A stretch of DNA of 46,672 nucleotides, from contig DATKDP010000098.1 of assembly GCA_035546335.1 (NCBI GenBank), positions 1 through 46,672 of the forward strand, read 5' to 3'. Below are positions 1-11,123 of this stretch, in pieces. The translations under genes and the position numbers were made by a program. Below the pieces are notes generated by a model. That model ran no database searches, was not told the origin of the DNA, and was given only the letters and a program-made list of their open reading frames with translations. Within the stretch, counting starts at the first letter, position 1. Each line of letters opens with the position of its first letter. The stretch is from DATKDP01 sp035546335. Lineage in GTDB: Bacteria > Acidobacteriota > Thermoanaerobaculia > Gp7-AA8.

Positions 1-1
1 C

Positions 2-178
2 CTGCGTCTCGGACAACTCGCAAACGGAATCGGTGTACGCAGCCGCGGCTATGTCTCCACGCTCGTCCGGCGCGGTGAGCACCTCCGCGAACGCGATCCC
101 GTCTTCCGCGCCCGGCTCGATTCCTGCTGCGAGCAGTTCCGACCGCCTCCTGCGCGCAGCGTGATGCTCGAGCACTGA
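2..178 (+). CDS. C-terminal end of a probable REP-associated (Y1_Tnp-type) transposase, cut by window edge
   Basis: An open frame enters from the left edge and ends at TGA 176-178, giving 58 residues. It starts LRLGQLANGIGVRSRGYVST and continues with a charged stretch (LVRRGEHLRERDPVFRARLD). The pattern resembles the helix-turn-helix tail found after the Y1_Tnp domain in many REP-associated tyrosine transposases. The catalytic HUH domain would lie outside the window, so the assignment is an inference. Support comes from position: clustered copies of a short inverted repeat (AAGGTGTGACCC) begin 200 bp downstream, and such transposases are typically found beside the palindromes they mobilise. 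It could instead be the tail of another HTH protein. Confidence 0.45.
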   Translation: MRLGQLANGIGVRSRGYVSTLVRRGEHLRERDPVFRARLDSCCEQFRPPPARSVMLEH

Positions 179-377
179 GTCACCACATCACTGTCTCGCA
201 TTTCGAGCGCGCTCGCAGTGCGCCTTCCCTTGGGCCCACGGTGGGCCCAGGCCCATTTTCGGCCTCGATCACGCTCCCACCCTTCGAACACTCCCGACCT
301 CTCCCTCCGGCAAGCTGAATCTCGATGCACCCCAATCGAGCCGAAACGACTAGTCCGGCGATTTTTGTCAGAAAAAC
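179..377. other. Intergenic stretch without recognised gene
   Basis: This lies between the transposase tail and the first repeat copy. Frames are open on both strands because of high GC, but none shows a start with a ribosome binding site or a recognisable domain. I see nothing further in it. Confidence 0.5.
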
Positions 378-427
378 AAAGGTGTGACCCTACTCGCCGG
401 GCCGAGGAAAACGAAGGTGTGACCCTA
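378..427 (+). repeat. Two direct copies of AAGGTGTGACCCTA repeat
   Basis: The 14-base motif AAGGTGTGACCCTA occurs at 379-392 and again at 414-427, separated by 21 bp. The second copy supplies the TAG stop codon of the DUF368 gene (425-427 on the minus strand), so the 3' end of that gene lies inside the repeat. The same core recurs five times at 6037-6174. Its proximity to a probable REP-associated transposase tail suggests a REP/RAYT-type element. Confidence 0.75.
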
Positions 428-1411
428 GGTTCCGGGGCGGAGGTCTTCTTTGCCTTTGCGACTCGCCCACCATTCGAGAAGCACCACGACAGCGAATCCT
501 GCTGTCGCGAGAAGGATGGCCGCGACGACTTCCATTCGCACCGAGCCATTGTCAACGAGATCAGGAAGGATGTTCCGCTGCACGGTAGGCAGGCGGGCAC
601 CGTGCCGGTCGAGCACCCAGGCGAGGTCGACCTTCCACGGCCAGACTTTCCGCAGACTGCCGAGCATCAGCCCCGTCAGCATCGCCACCGTCAGGTCGTG
701 ATAGTTTCGGAATAGCCATCCGAGAAACTGGGCGAAGGTGACGATTCCGATCGACGCGCCCAGACCGACCCAGAATACCGGAGCGATATCGCGCTGGTTC
801 ACGGCGCCGAGAATGTACTGGTACTTGCCGAGCAGCAGGAGGACGAACGCGCCGGAGATTCCGGGGAGGATCATCGCGCAGATCGCGACGGCCCCACTGA
901 AAAAGAGAAACCACCATGCATCGGGAGTCTGAAGAGGTACCAGTCCGACGAGAATGTAGGCGAAGACGAGTCCGGCCAGGAGGGAAAGAACGAGAGGCAC
1001 GCTCCACCGTGCAATCCGCTTTGCGACGGTGATCACCGAAGCGAGCACGAGACCGAAGAAGAAGCTCCAGACGAAAACCGGGCGGTTGACGAGCAGCCAT
1101 TCGAGCAGCTGAGCGAGCGTCAGGATTGCCAGCCCGATACCCGCGGCGACCGAGAGAAGAAACTTCCAGTTGAGCACCGCGAGCGCCTCAGCGATGCGAA
1201 GGCGGCTGAGCGGACGGAGGAACTGAGGACGACCGACCATCCGGATCGCATCGATCAACTCTTCGTAAATTCCGAGGATGAATGCCATGGTTCCGCCGGA
1301 GACGCCGGGAACGACGTCGGCAGCGCCCATACAGAATCCGCGAGCGACGAGTCCAGCGGCTTCCCTCGGATTGCGCGGACGAGGCGAGAAGAGCTCGGTT
1401 TGACGATTCAT
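425..1411 (-). CDS. DUF368 family polytopic membrane protein
   Basis: The product has 328 residues, starting MNRQTELFSPRPRNPREA. The hallmark N-terminal block of the DUF368 family is present (GAADVVPGVSGGTMAFILGI, about residues 31-50). A second conserved re-entrant-like block, MILPGISGAFVLLLLGKY, lies near the middle. About eight hydrophobic segments follow one another to the C-terminus. Related DUF368 proteins have been implicated in undecaprenyl-phosphate (C55-P) recycling across the inner membrane, so a lipid-carrier role is likely but not shown here. The gene starts 23 bp after the secA stop on the same strand and may be co-transcribed. A longer frame exists upstream inside secA, but homology begins only at this ATG. 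The stop codon falls inside a dispersed repeat. Confidence 0.85.
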   Translation of the reverse strand: MNRQTELFSPRPRNPREAAGLVARGFCMGAADVVPGVSGGTMAFILGIYEELIDAIRMVGRPQFLRPLSRLRIAEALAVLNWKFLLSVAAGIGLAILTLAQLLEWLLVNRPVFVWSFFFGLVLASVITVAKRIARWSVPLVLSLLAGLVFAYILVGLVPLQTPDAWWFLFFSGAVAICAMILPGISGAFVLLLLGKYQYILGAVNQRDIAPVFWVGLGASIGIVTFAQFLGWLFRNYHDLTVAMLTGLMLGSLRKVWPWKVDLAWVLDRHGARLPTVQRNILPDLVDNGSVRMEVVAAILLATAGFAVVVLLEWWASRKGKEDLRPGT

Positions 1412-1434
1412 TCGCGTTCGGTCGTCGGATCGAT

Positions 1435-4161
<2,727 letters not shown>

Positions 4162-4378
4162 GAAAAAACTTCCTTCTTCCCCCGCCCTGGGGGGGCGGAA
4201 TCGGCTCGCTCGGCCGCGCTGGAACGGTCCAGCACTTCGGAAATCGATCCCGGGCGGAAAAATTTCAGGCAGCCGGCAACCGCCGGAGCTCGCCGGATGG
4301 CCGATACAACGCCGCACCGGAGACGAAATTCCGGCTCTCGCGCCATGGTGCGGGCATCCTGTACCCTGTCACGTCGAA

Positions 4379-6025
4379 ATGCAGAATCGCTCCGTCGAAC
4401 AGCTTCGGGACGAGCTGAGAAATCTCGGCTACCTCTCCCATGGGATCGAGAAGTGGTTTGCCCTCGATCCGTGGAGCTCGCGCGCGTTCTGGACCGAGCT
4501 CGTCCTGCTGGCAGCGAAATCCGCCATGCTCCTGGCTCCACTCATGACGCTGCCAGCGGTTGCGATCATGCTCCTTCGCAACCGGCCGGTCGGCGCCCGG
4601 GAGACTACCGCGCTGATCGCGCTCTACGGCGCGACAGCATTCGTCATGCTCTTCACAGTCGTCATCGTCACCGCTTTTCTGCTCAAGCTCCGTCCCGCGA
4701 TCGGTGTCGACTCTCCCAGGATACTCAATGCCCTCGCCCTCGTCGCGGCCGGAGCCTGCGCTCTCGGAATCGCAGGGTGGTGGTCTCGATTCGATCGCCC
4801 TCCGGCGCTTCTCGAGCTCCTCGTCGGGCTTGCCGCCCTCCTTCTCTTCTTCGTCGTCGCCGTGATCGCGTTGGCCGCAGCGTTTCTTTCATTCTCGATC
4901 CACGAGGCTCACCGGATACCGTCCGTGCCCCGGTCGTCGAGGAGCACATCGATCTTCATCGCGACAATCATCATTTTTCTCGCTCTTTTGGCGCTGACCA
5001 CGCCATCGGAATCACGTGAACCGCGGATGCCGCCGTCCCAGGTCGTGGTCTCGCCGAATGACACGAAGATCGCCCTCCTCGCCGTGGACGGCCTCACTTG
5101 GGAAATCCTGTCGGCAAACGGCGAGCTCGAGGCGTCCTTTCCGTACCGTCGACAGATTCCGTCTTCGGGAGGCTCGTCATCTCCCGAACGGTGGGCTTCG
5201 ATCGCGACAGGAACTCCGCCGGCGGCGCACGGTGTCCATGGAGTGGACGGAGTCCGCATTCGCGGGAGCAGTCATTTGCTGCAATCGGTCTCGGGATGGG
5301 ACTTGGTGCTCAGAAATCTCGCGGAGGCCACCGGAATCGCCGTCCGGCAACCGCTGCCGCCGACGGCTCGAAGTCGCGACTACGTCTGGGAGATCGTCGC
5401 CGGCCGCGGCGTTCCCGCTGCTGCAGTGAACTGGTGGGCCTCCGAGTCGGTGGGCAGTCCCAACCTGATGGCCATCAGCCAGGGGGAGATCTTCCGTGCA
5501 GACCTGCGAGGAAGCAACTCGAGCCCTGCCGATCTCGCAGTCGACATCGACCGCAAAGCGACTGCAGCGGTTCTCGCAGCCATCGAGCAGCGGCGGCCGC
5601 GACTCGTCGCCCTCTTCCTTCCGGCGCTCGACATCCTCCTGAACCGCCTTTCACTCGAGGCCGGGGAGCAGTTTCCCCGGCTCGTCGTGATCACCGAGGC
5701 GCTCGCCGGGACGGCAGCCGAGCTCAGGAGTGAAGGCTATCAGCTCATTCTGGTCGGCACACCTGGGGATAGCCAGACCGGATCCGCTGTGATCGCATCG
5801 ACGTTGGAGCTCTCGCCCGGTCCTGCAACTCTCTACGCCGTGGCGCCGACAATTCTTCATCTTGCCGGCTTTCCTTCCTCGGAAGAAATGCCCGGGCGCT
5901 CGCTTCTTCCCACCCCACCTCCGGAGCGCATCACGTCCTACGGCAGCCGGCTGGCTTCCAGGGAAGCGGCTCCGATCGACCGGGAGTACTACGAGCAGCT
6001 GCGAGCGCTGGGATATCTGAGGTGA
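4379..6025 (+). CDS. Membrane-anchored alkaline-phosphatase-superfamily-like protein, active site apparently degenerate
   Basis: The product has 548 residues. The N-terminal 210 residues hold about five membrane segments (roughly 39-65, 77-103, 115-134, 144-172, 191-207). The rest resembles type I phosphodiesterase/phosphoglycerol-transferase domains, with ALLAVDGLTWEIL (Asp237) as first metal ligand site and SSPERWASIATGTPPAAHGV around the expected nucleophile. The C-terminal block is APTILHLAGFPSSEEMPGRS, and the chain ends in YYEQLRALGYL, as many sulfatase-fold proteins do. The second metal-binding block (normally SDHG) reads LILVGTPGDSQTGS, without the Asp-His pair, so catalysis is doubtful. 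The start is the first ATG in frame after the secA divergent region; the ribosome binding site is weak. Function unknown. Confidence 0.75.
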   Translation: MQNRSVEQLRDELRNLGYLSHGIEKWFALDPWSSRAFWTELVLLAAKSAMLLAPLMTLPAVAIMLLRNRPVGARETTALIALYGATAFVMLFTVVIVTAFLLKLRPAIGVDSPRILNALALVAAGACALGIAGWWSRFDRPPALLELLVGLAALLLFFVVAVIALAAAFLSFSIHEAHRIPSVPRSSRSTSIFIATIIIFLALLALTTPSESREPRMPPSQVVVSPNDTKIALLAVDGLTWEILSANGELEASFPYRRQIPSSGGSSSPERWASIATGTPPAAHGVHGVDGVRIRGSSHLLQSVSGWDLVLRNLAEATGIAVRQPLPPTARSRDYVWEIVAGRGVPAAAVNWWASESVGSPNLMAISQGEIFRADLRGSNSSPADLAVDIDRKATAAVLAAIEQRRPRLVALFLPALDILLNRLSLEAGEQFPRLVVITEALAGTAAELRSEGYQLILVGTPGDSQTGSAVIASTLELSPGPATLYAVAPTILHLAGFPSSEEMPGRSLLPTPPPERITSYGSRLASREAAPIDREYYEQLRALGYLR

Positions 6026-6036
6026 GACGGGCCAAA

Positions 6037-6174
6037 GGGTCACACCTTCTTTTTTCGCCAGCTTGAGGGGTCACACCTTCTCTCTTCTTGGAAAAAGCGA
6101 AGGTGTGACCCTAGCAAGAAAAGGAAGGTGTGACCTCCAGCCCCGATCCACGCGAAAAAGCGAAGGTGTGACCC
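6037..6174. repeat. Inverted cluster of five GAAGGTGTGACCC repeats
   Basis: Two copies read GGGTCACACCTTC (6037-6049 and 6068-6080). Three read the complement GAAGGTGTGACC(C) (6099-6111, 6124-6135, 6162-6174). Copies 6068-6080 and 6099-6111 are a perfect 13-bp inverted repeat with an 18-nt spacer and would form a strong hairpin. The cluster sits between two convergent genes and could act as a bidirectional terminator. The same motif recurs at 379-427. Confidence 0.85.
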
Positions 6175-6204
6175 CACGCGCCCGTGTCTCCAGTCTCCAG
6201 CCTC

Positions 6205-6969
6205 TCATTCCCGCCAGAGCCGCTGCGCAGCTTCGAAATCGCTCCGCCCGTCGCCGCGAAGAATCCGCTCGACGATCTCGATGAGCTGCCGGATGGCGCC
6301 GTCGAGATTCTCCCGATTCGCTTCGATGACCGGCTCCCACACTTCGCGACTGCTCTGGGCAAGCCGGAGGAAGGTCTGGAGTCCGGAGCCGAAGTAGTCG
6401 CGAAGTGCGTCCTCGTCCTTCGCGATCAGTGCGCCGAGAGCGGTCGACAAAACCTGCGGCAGGTGACTCGTCAACGCAATCGCGCGATCGTGCTCCTCCG
6501 GGTCGGCGAGCGTCAGCCGGGCGCCGGCATCAGCGACGAGCCGGCTGATGCGAGGATCGGACGCAGCACGATCAACGAACCAGACCCTCCCTTCGAAGAG
6601 ATCGGAGCGTGCCGAGCCGAGACCACGCTGATGCGATCCGGCGAGCGGATGACCGGCGACGAACGAAACACTCCCGCCGGCGGCTCGCACGAGAGGCGCC
6701 ATCACACTGCAAACCGAGGTTACGATCGCGCCACTACTCGCTGCTGCCTCCTCGAGAAACCGGACAGCGACGTCGACCGGTGTTGCCAACACGATGATCT
6801 CGTCTTTCGACCACTCGATCGCTTCCCGTCGCTCATCCGCAGCCATGCGGACAAGGGCCTGCTCGAGGGTGACTGCGGGATCGACGAAGGCGACCTGCCA
6901 CCCGCGGCGGCGCAAAGCCATTCCCAGTGAGCCTCCGACGAGGCCGAGTCCGACGATGAGTGCCTGCAT
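6205..6969 (-). CDS. tyrA: Prephenate (or arogenate) dehydrogenase
   Basis: This 254-residue NAD(P)-dependent enzyme oxidatively decarboxylates prephenate in tyrosine synthesis. The Rossmann motif GLGLVGGSLGMALRRRG is at residues 7-23. The catalytic-histidine block FVAGHPLAGSHQRGL and the helical C-terminal dimer domain (TSHLPQVLSTALGALI) are in the expected order. No ACT or chorismate mutase domain is fused. The ATG at 6969 is preferred because AGGTGG lies 4 bp before it; a TTG one codon upstream is too close to that site. The gene begins 7 bp after the upstream lipoprotein gene and is the last of a minus-strand run starting at queC. Confidence 0.88.
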   Translation of the reverse strand: MQALIVGLGLVGGSLGMALRRRGWQVAFVDPAVTLEQALVRMAADERREAIEWSKDEIIVLATPVDVAVRFLEEAAASSGAIVTSVCSVMAPLVRAAGGSVSFVAGHPLAGSHQRGLGSARSDLFEGRVWFVDRAASDPRISRLVADAGARLTLADPEEHDRAIALTSHLPQVLSTALGALIAKDEDALRDYFGSGLQTFLRLAQSSREVWEPVIEANRENLDGAIRQLIEIVERILRGDGRSDFEAAQRLWRE

Positions 6970-6976
6970 CAACCAC

Positions 6977-7546
6977 CTACTCTCGGACCATCAGAATCAG
7001 CGTCCGATCGACAATCTCCCCGGCAAAAACGTCGTGATACGGCCGCTGAATGTTCACGCGCGGCAGGTTCCGCTGCGAGGCGACGTAGGCGCCACGATAC
7101 GGCCCCACTGCTTTCGATACATCCGACTCCATTCCCAGCTTCTCGAGGATCGGTTTGACGGCCGCCGCATCGGTCGCAAGATCACCGCTGGTGTAGTAGG
7201 CGAGCGGGCGAATCGAGCTGAAATTCGCCGCTTCGTTCGCAGCAATCTGCGGATAGCCGTAGCGGGAGGCATAGAAACGCGCCACATCCTCGATGCTCGC
7301 GTCGGTGTCGTAGACGGCCATGGGGGGCGCTTCAGTCGCCTCAGGCTGCATGGCGAAGTGCGCTCGGCGCAACAGCTCGGTCTGCGCCTGGAGGAATCTG
7401 GAGCCCGGAAAGACGTGAAAGTTGTAGGCCTGAGCCTGGACATCGGCGGACTCGTACTCCGACAGGGGCGCGAGCTCCGCCTCCTTGCGACAGGCCGTCG
7501 ACACCAGGAGGATCAGAAACAGAAGAAGCATCAATCGGTTTCGCAT
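6977..7546 (-). CDS. Predicted lipoprotein of unknown function
   Basis: The product has 189 residues. A short basic N-terminus is followed by a hydrophobic run and the lipobox VSTAC, with the acylated cysteine at residue 19. The rest is soluble with no domain I recognise. It contains a run like DTDASIEDVARFYASRYGYP, seen in proteins that combine a displacement-like index and position, but this is not diagnostic. It lies 14 bp after the 7561 gene and 7 bp before tyrA, so it is probably co-transcribed. A GAGGA ribosome binding site lies 10 bp before the ATG. Confidence 0.75.
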   Translation of the reverse strand: MRNRLMLLLFLILLVSTACRKEAELAPLSEYESADVQAQAYNFHVFPGSRFLQAQTELLRRAHFAMQPEATEAPPMAVYDTDASIEDVARFYASRYGYPQIAANEAANFSSIRPLAYYTSGDLATDAAAVKPILEKLGMESDVSKAVGPYRGAYVASQRNLPRVNIQRPYHDVFAGEIVDRTLILMVRE

Positions 7547-7560
7547 TGTTCGAACATCCT

Positions 7561-7887
7561 CTAATTCGTTTTCTCGATCTGCAGATATTCGATCGCCGCG
7601 GCCCCGACGATCTCTTCGAAACGCTGGCAGTAGCTTTTCACGGCGCCGACGGGCTCGTCGAGGAATATCCGCTCGATGCGGAAGAGCGGCACGAACATCG
7701 TCACCAGATCGAGATTCTGATCCTCATTGCGCGCAAGCTGCCGCACCCAGTCGTCGAACGAGTCGAGATTGATTCCGCGCAGAGTCACACCGACCGGTGA
7801 GAGCGACTGCAGAATTCCCCAGAACTTCTCCTTCGGGTTGACCAGATTGAGAATGACCGCGGCCTGGGCGTCGAAGCCTTCCATCAT
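7561..7887 (-). CDS. Conserved-looking small protein next to methylmalonyl-CoA epimerase
   Basis: The product has 108 residues starting MMEGFDAQAAVILNLVNPKE. It is acidic to neutral and lacks a signal peptide, membrane segment or cysteine cluster (one Cys). The start overlaps the stop of mce by four bases (ATGA, 7884-7887), which implies translational coupling. No family was recognised. The content LSPVGVTLRGINLDSFDDWV suggests a compact alpha/beta fold. Given the coupling, a role alongside propionyl-CoA/methylmalonyl-CoA metabolism is possible but unproven. Confidence 0.75.
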   Translation of the reverse strand: MMEGFDAQAAVILNLVNPKEKFWGILQSLSPVGVTLRGINLDSFDDWVRQLARNEDQNLDLVTMFVPLFRIERIFLDEPVGAVKSYCQRFEEIVGAAAIEYLQIEKTN

Positions 7888-8288
7888 TCGCCCTCCCCCT
7901 TCTCGCTCAGCTCGATCAGCACCCCGCCCGCCGTCGCGGGGTGGAGAAATGCGACGCGACAACCGTGAGCCCCTTCGACTGGCGCCTCGTCGACCAGGCG
8001 GTACCCCTCTCGCTTCAATTTCTCGAGGTGCTCTTCGATCCGATCCACACGAAAGCAGACGTGGTGGATCCCTTCTCCGCGCTTCTCGATGAACTTCGCA
8101 ACCGGCGAGTCGGCGGAAGTCGGCTCGAGCAGTTCGAGATTCGAGTCGCCCACCGAAAGAAACGCCGTCTTCACCCGCTGACTCTCGACCGTTTCGACAT
8201 GATCGATCCGAAGACCGAGCGCTTCGTAGATCCTCGCAGCGTCCAATGATCGAACCGCGATTCCGATGTGATCGAGTTTCACCGGCAA
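7884..8288 (-). CDS. mce: Methylmalonyl-CoA epimerase
   Basis: This 134-residue vicinal-oxygen-chelate protein interconverts (2R)- and (2S)-methylmalonyl-CoA. The metal-ligand regions are present: LDHIGIAVRSLD at the N-terminus, GEGIHHVCFRVD in the middle and TAGGVLIELSEK at the end. I chose the TTG at 8288 because GGAGG lies six bases before it. A GTG at 8282 would be 12 bases away, and another TTG lies farther upstream. The ATGA overlap with the next gene shows coupling. The mutase itself is not in this window. Confidence 0.88.
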   Translation of the reverse strand: MPVKLDHIGIAVRSLDAARIYEALGLRIDHVETVESQRVKTAFLSVGDSNLELLEPTSADSPVAKFIEKRGEGIHHVCFRVDRIEEHLEKLKREGYRLVDEAPVEGAHGCRVAFLHPATAGGVLIELSEKGEGE

Positions 8289-8336
8289 GCGAATCCTCCG
8301 ATCCAACGTACCGTCCGGAGTGTTTCTGCAGAACGC

Positions 8337-8978
8337 CTACACTCCGCGGACATCGGCACCCCAGATGTGTTTGTGAAGCTGAGTTTGAAACCGTGCAGGG
8401 ACACGATCCTCGAGCATCCATTCGGCGAGCGTTTTCATTCCCAGCTCACCCCAGACGGGCGAGAAGAGGAGACGCCGCTCTTCCAGCCCGTGCTGCGCAA
8501 TGATAGCGCGGGCCCATTCGTAATCGCGCCTGCCGGCGATGACGAACTTGATCTCGTCGTGCTCGCGAAGCAGTCCGAGGTTCGACCATAGATTCTTCTC
8601 CGACTCGCCCGATCCGGGACACTTGACGTCGAGAATCAGCCGTGCGCGCCGATCGAGCGGCTCGATGTCGATCGACCCCGAGGTCTCGATGAGCACCTCG
8701 AGCCCTTCGTCGCAGAGGCGCGTGATCAGCTCGAAACTCTCCTTCTGGGCCAAAGGCTCCCCCCCGGTGAGCTCCACCAACGGACAGCCGTAGGCTTTCA
8801 CCCGCGCCACGATCTCTTCGAGATCCATCTTCTCGCCGCCGGTGAACGTGTACTCCGAATCGCACCAGCGGCAACGCAGATTGCAGCCGGTGAGCCGCAC
8901 GAAAGCACACGGAAGTCCGGCAAAGGAGGACTCTCCCTGGATGGAATGGAAGATCTCAGTCACGCGGAGCGTCGGCAT
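8337..8978 (-). CDS. queE: 7-carboxy-7-deazaguanine synthase QueE
   Basis: This 213-residue radical-SAM enzyme makes 7-carboxy-7-deazaguanine in the queuosine (preQ0) pathway. The iron-sulfur triad is Cys32-X3-Cys36-X2-Cys39 in TGCNLRCRWCDSEYTF. SIQGESSFAGLPCAFVRLTG precedes it and VELTGGEPLAQ follows, as in the family. The start ATG lies 23 bp inside the 3' end of queC on the same strand, so the two are co-expressed. The frame is open farther upstream, but family homology starts at MPTLRVTEIFHSIQGE. Confidence 0.93.
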   Translation of the reverse strand: MPTLRVTEIFHSIQGESSFAGLPCAFVRLTGCNLRCRWCDSEYTFTGGEKMDLEEIVARVKAYGCPLVELTGGEPLAQKESFELITRLCDEGLEVLIETSGSIDIEPLDRRARLILDVKCPGSGESEKNLWSNLGLLREHDEIKFVIAGRRDYEWARAIIAQHGLEERRLLFSPVWGELGMKTLAEWMLEDRVPARFQTQLHKHIWGADVRGV

Positions 8979-9639
8979 AACGAGTCGGATCGGCGACGGC
9001 AGCCTCGAGGAAGCCGCGACGGCGAAGAATGCAGGAATCACAATGCCCGCACGCCAGCCCCGATTCCACAGGGTCGTAACAGGAGTGCGTCAGCGAGTAG
9101 TCGACACCGAGGCGCGTCCCGGTGCGGATGATCTCGGCCTTGGTCATCTCGAGCAGCGGCGTGACGAGTTGGGGCGCCCCCCGCTCGACACCGGACCGCG
9201 TGCCCGTTTCGATCAGTCGACGGAACGCCTCGATGAACGCGGGCCTGCAATCGGGATAGCCGCTGGAATCGAGAACGTTCACTCCCAGCCACATCTCATC
9301 GGCTCCTCTGACCTCGGCGAGCGCCAGAGCGATCGCGAGAAAGATCGTGTTCCGGGCCGGCACATAGGTGACGGGAATCCCCTCGTTCCCCAGCGCATCC
9401 TTCGGAACATCGATCTCATCGGTCAGCGCGCTTCCCCCGAAGATGCGGAGATCAAGGGGGAAGATCAGATGCTCGGCGGCGCCGAGCGACCGGGCCACGC
9501 GACGTGCCGCATCGAGCTCGATGCCGTGCCGCTGCCCGTATTCGAAGGAAAGGGCGATCGACTCCCGCCCGGCACTCCTGGCGAGCGCGAGAACCGTGGC
9601 GGAATCGAGGCCGCCGCTCAAAAGGATTACCGAGCGCAT
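8956..9639 (-). CDS. queC: 7-cyano-7-deazaguanine synthase QueC
   Basis: This 227-residue ATP-dependent enzyme converts 7-carboxy-7-deazaguanine to preQ0. The PP-loop LLSGGLDSATVLALA is at residues 6-20. FEYGQRHGIELDAAR and VPARNTIFLAIALALAE follow. A zinc-binding cysteine cluster lies near the C-terminus (THSCYDPVESGLACGHCDSC). It overlaps queE by 23 bp. The chosen ATG gives the standard start MRSVILLSGG; the frame upstream is open but unlike the family. It is divergent from the phosphorylase gene at 9747. Confidence 0.95.
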   Translation of the reverse strand: MRSVILLSGGLDSATVLALARSAGRESIALSFEYGQRHGIELDAARRVARSLGAAEHLIFPLDLRIFGGSALTDEIDVPKDALGNEGIPVTYVPARNTIFLAIALALAEVRGADEMWLGVNVLDSSGYPDCRPAFIEAFRRLIETGTRSGVERGAPQLVTPLLEMTKAEIIRTGTRLGVDYSLTHSCYDPVESGLACGHCDSCILRRRGFLEAAVADPTRYADAPRD

Positions 9640-9731
9640 GATGATCCGGCGAATAGCGTACCGACATCGGCCGCCGCGTCGTTCTGCATCGATGATCGTA
9701 TTCTCGACCGCCGGCCGGCTGGCGGCAACAG

Positions 9732-9737
9732 TACAAT
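9732..9737 (+). promoter_or_regulatory. Candidate -10 box TACAAT, possible leaderless start
   Basis: TACAAT ends 9 bp before the ATG at 9747 and no Shine-Dalgarno sequence separates them, so transcription would begin at or next to the start codon. I see no convincing -35 box. Confidence 0.4.
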
Positions 9738-9746
9738 ACGCCGCTG

Positions 9747-11123
9747 ATGCCCAAACCGTCCGTCTACGACATTCTGAACAAAAAACGCCGCGGTGAGGCA
9801 CTGACCGATTTCGAGATCACCGCGGTGGTCACCGGGTTCACCTGGGGCGGCATCCCCGACTACCAGATGTCCGCCCTGCTCATGGCGATCGCGATCCAGG
9901 GAATGACCACCCGGGAGCAGGCGGCGCTCATGCGAGCCATGCTCGAGTCGGGCGAGCGGTGGAATCTGCGAGCGCGATTCGACTTTCTCGCCGACAAGCA
10001 TTCCACGGGAGGAGTCGGCGACAAGGTCTCGCTGGCCCTCGCACCGTGGGTCGCGAGCTGCGGCATCCACATCGCCATGCTTTCCGGGCGTGGGCTGGGG
10101 CACACCGGCGGGACTCTCGACAAACTCGAGTCGATCCCGGGCTTCAACGCTCATCTGACGCGTGACGAGATCGAGCGCTGTCTCGCGGACGTTGGCTGTG
10201 CGATCACGACCTCGACCGAGGGAATCGCTCCGGCCGACAGAAAACTCTACGCCCTTCGCGACGTCACCGGCACCGTTGAATCGATTCCTCTGATCACCGC
10301 CTCGATCATGTCGAAGAAGCTGGCGCTCGGTCCGAGCGCTCTGATCCTCGACGTAAAATGCGGCGCGGGCGCGTTCATGAAGAGCGAAGACGAAGCTCTC
10401 GAGCTGGCGCGCTCCCTCCTCTCCGCCGCAAGGGGAACGGGAACGACGGCGGAAGCGCTGGTGACACGAATCGACGCCCCTCTCGGGCGCGCCGTCGGGA
10501 ATGCGAATGAGGTCATCGAAGCGATGGACATCCTGCGGGGCGACGGCCCCGAGGATGTCACTACGCTCGTCCTCGCGCTGGCAACGCGGATCCTCGTCAT
10601 GTCGGGGAGGTTCGACGAGAGCTCCGCACGGACGACCCTCGAGGAAGCCGTCAGATCCGGCAGAGCGATCGAGCATGCTCGGCGCTGGATCGAAGCGCAG
10701 GGGGGCGACGCGGAAGTCGTCGATCATCCCAAGCGCCTTCCGTCCCCTTCGCGTACGCTCGAGGTGAAGGCAGCGCGCAGCGGGTACGTTCACGCCATCG
10801 ATCCGTATGGTGTCGGAATGCTGGCGATCCGTCTCGGAGCGGGGCGGGAGAAGAAAGAAGATTCGATCGACTATGCAGCCGGCATCCTCTTCGAGCGAGT
10901 GACCGGCGATCGCGTCGCAGCGGGAGACACGCTCGCGCGCGTTCAGATCGGGAGCCGCGAGGTCGAGGAGGCGGACGAGCTGAGCGCGAAGCTGGCCGAT
11001 CTGATCCGGATCGACAATCTCGCTCCGGAAAGGCGCCCCTTGATCGTCGAGCATCTCACCGGCACACCATCCGAGGGAAGGAGGTCCAATGAGGGGCAAC
11101 CGGGCCATCGTCCTCGTCTGTGA
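9747..11123 (+). CDS. deoA: Thymidine / pyrimidine-nucleoside phosphorylase
   Basis: This 458-residue phosphorolytic enzyme of nucleoside salvage releases the base and deoxyribose-1-phosphate. Family signatures are DKHSTGGVGDKVSLALAPWV and the phosphate-binding block SGRGLGHTGGTLDKLESIPG. The C-terminal alpha/beta lobe contains GYVHAIDPYGVGMLAIRLGAGR. Length is normal for the family. Whether it prefers thymidine (DeoA) or also uridine (Pdp) cannot be told from sequence. Its last 35 bp overlap the next gene, phosphopentomutase, which uses its product, so the pair is a salvage operon. Confidence 0.92.
   Translation: MPKPSVYDILNKKRRGEALTDFEITAVVTGFTWGGIPDYQMSALLMAIAIQGMTTREQAALMRAMLESGERWNLRARFDFLADKHSTGGVGDKVSLALAPWVASCGIHIAMLSGRGLGHTGGTLDKLESIPGFNAHLTRDEIERCLADVGCAITTSTEGIAPADRKLYALRDVTGTVESIPLITASIMSKKLALGPSALILDVKCGAGAFMKSEDEALELARSLLSAARGTGTTAEALVTRIDAPLGRAVGNANEVIEAMDILRGDGPEDVTTLVLALATRILVMSGRFDESSARTTLEEAVRSGRAIEHARRWIEAQGGDAEVVDHPKRLPSPSRTLEVKAARSGYVHAIDPYGVGMLAIRLGAGREKKEDSIDYAAGILFERVTGDRVAAGDTLARVQIGSREVEEADELSAKLADLIRIDNLAPERRPLIVEHLTGTPSEGRRSNEGQPGHRPRL

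Noticed and set aside
6205..6930. Long plus-strand frames opposite tyrA
   Set aside because: Shadow frames of a well-supported gene on the minus strand; no domain.
9640..9746. preQ1 riboswitch before queC
   Set aside because: No preQ1 aptamer features found in the 107-bp divergent region.
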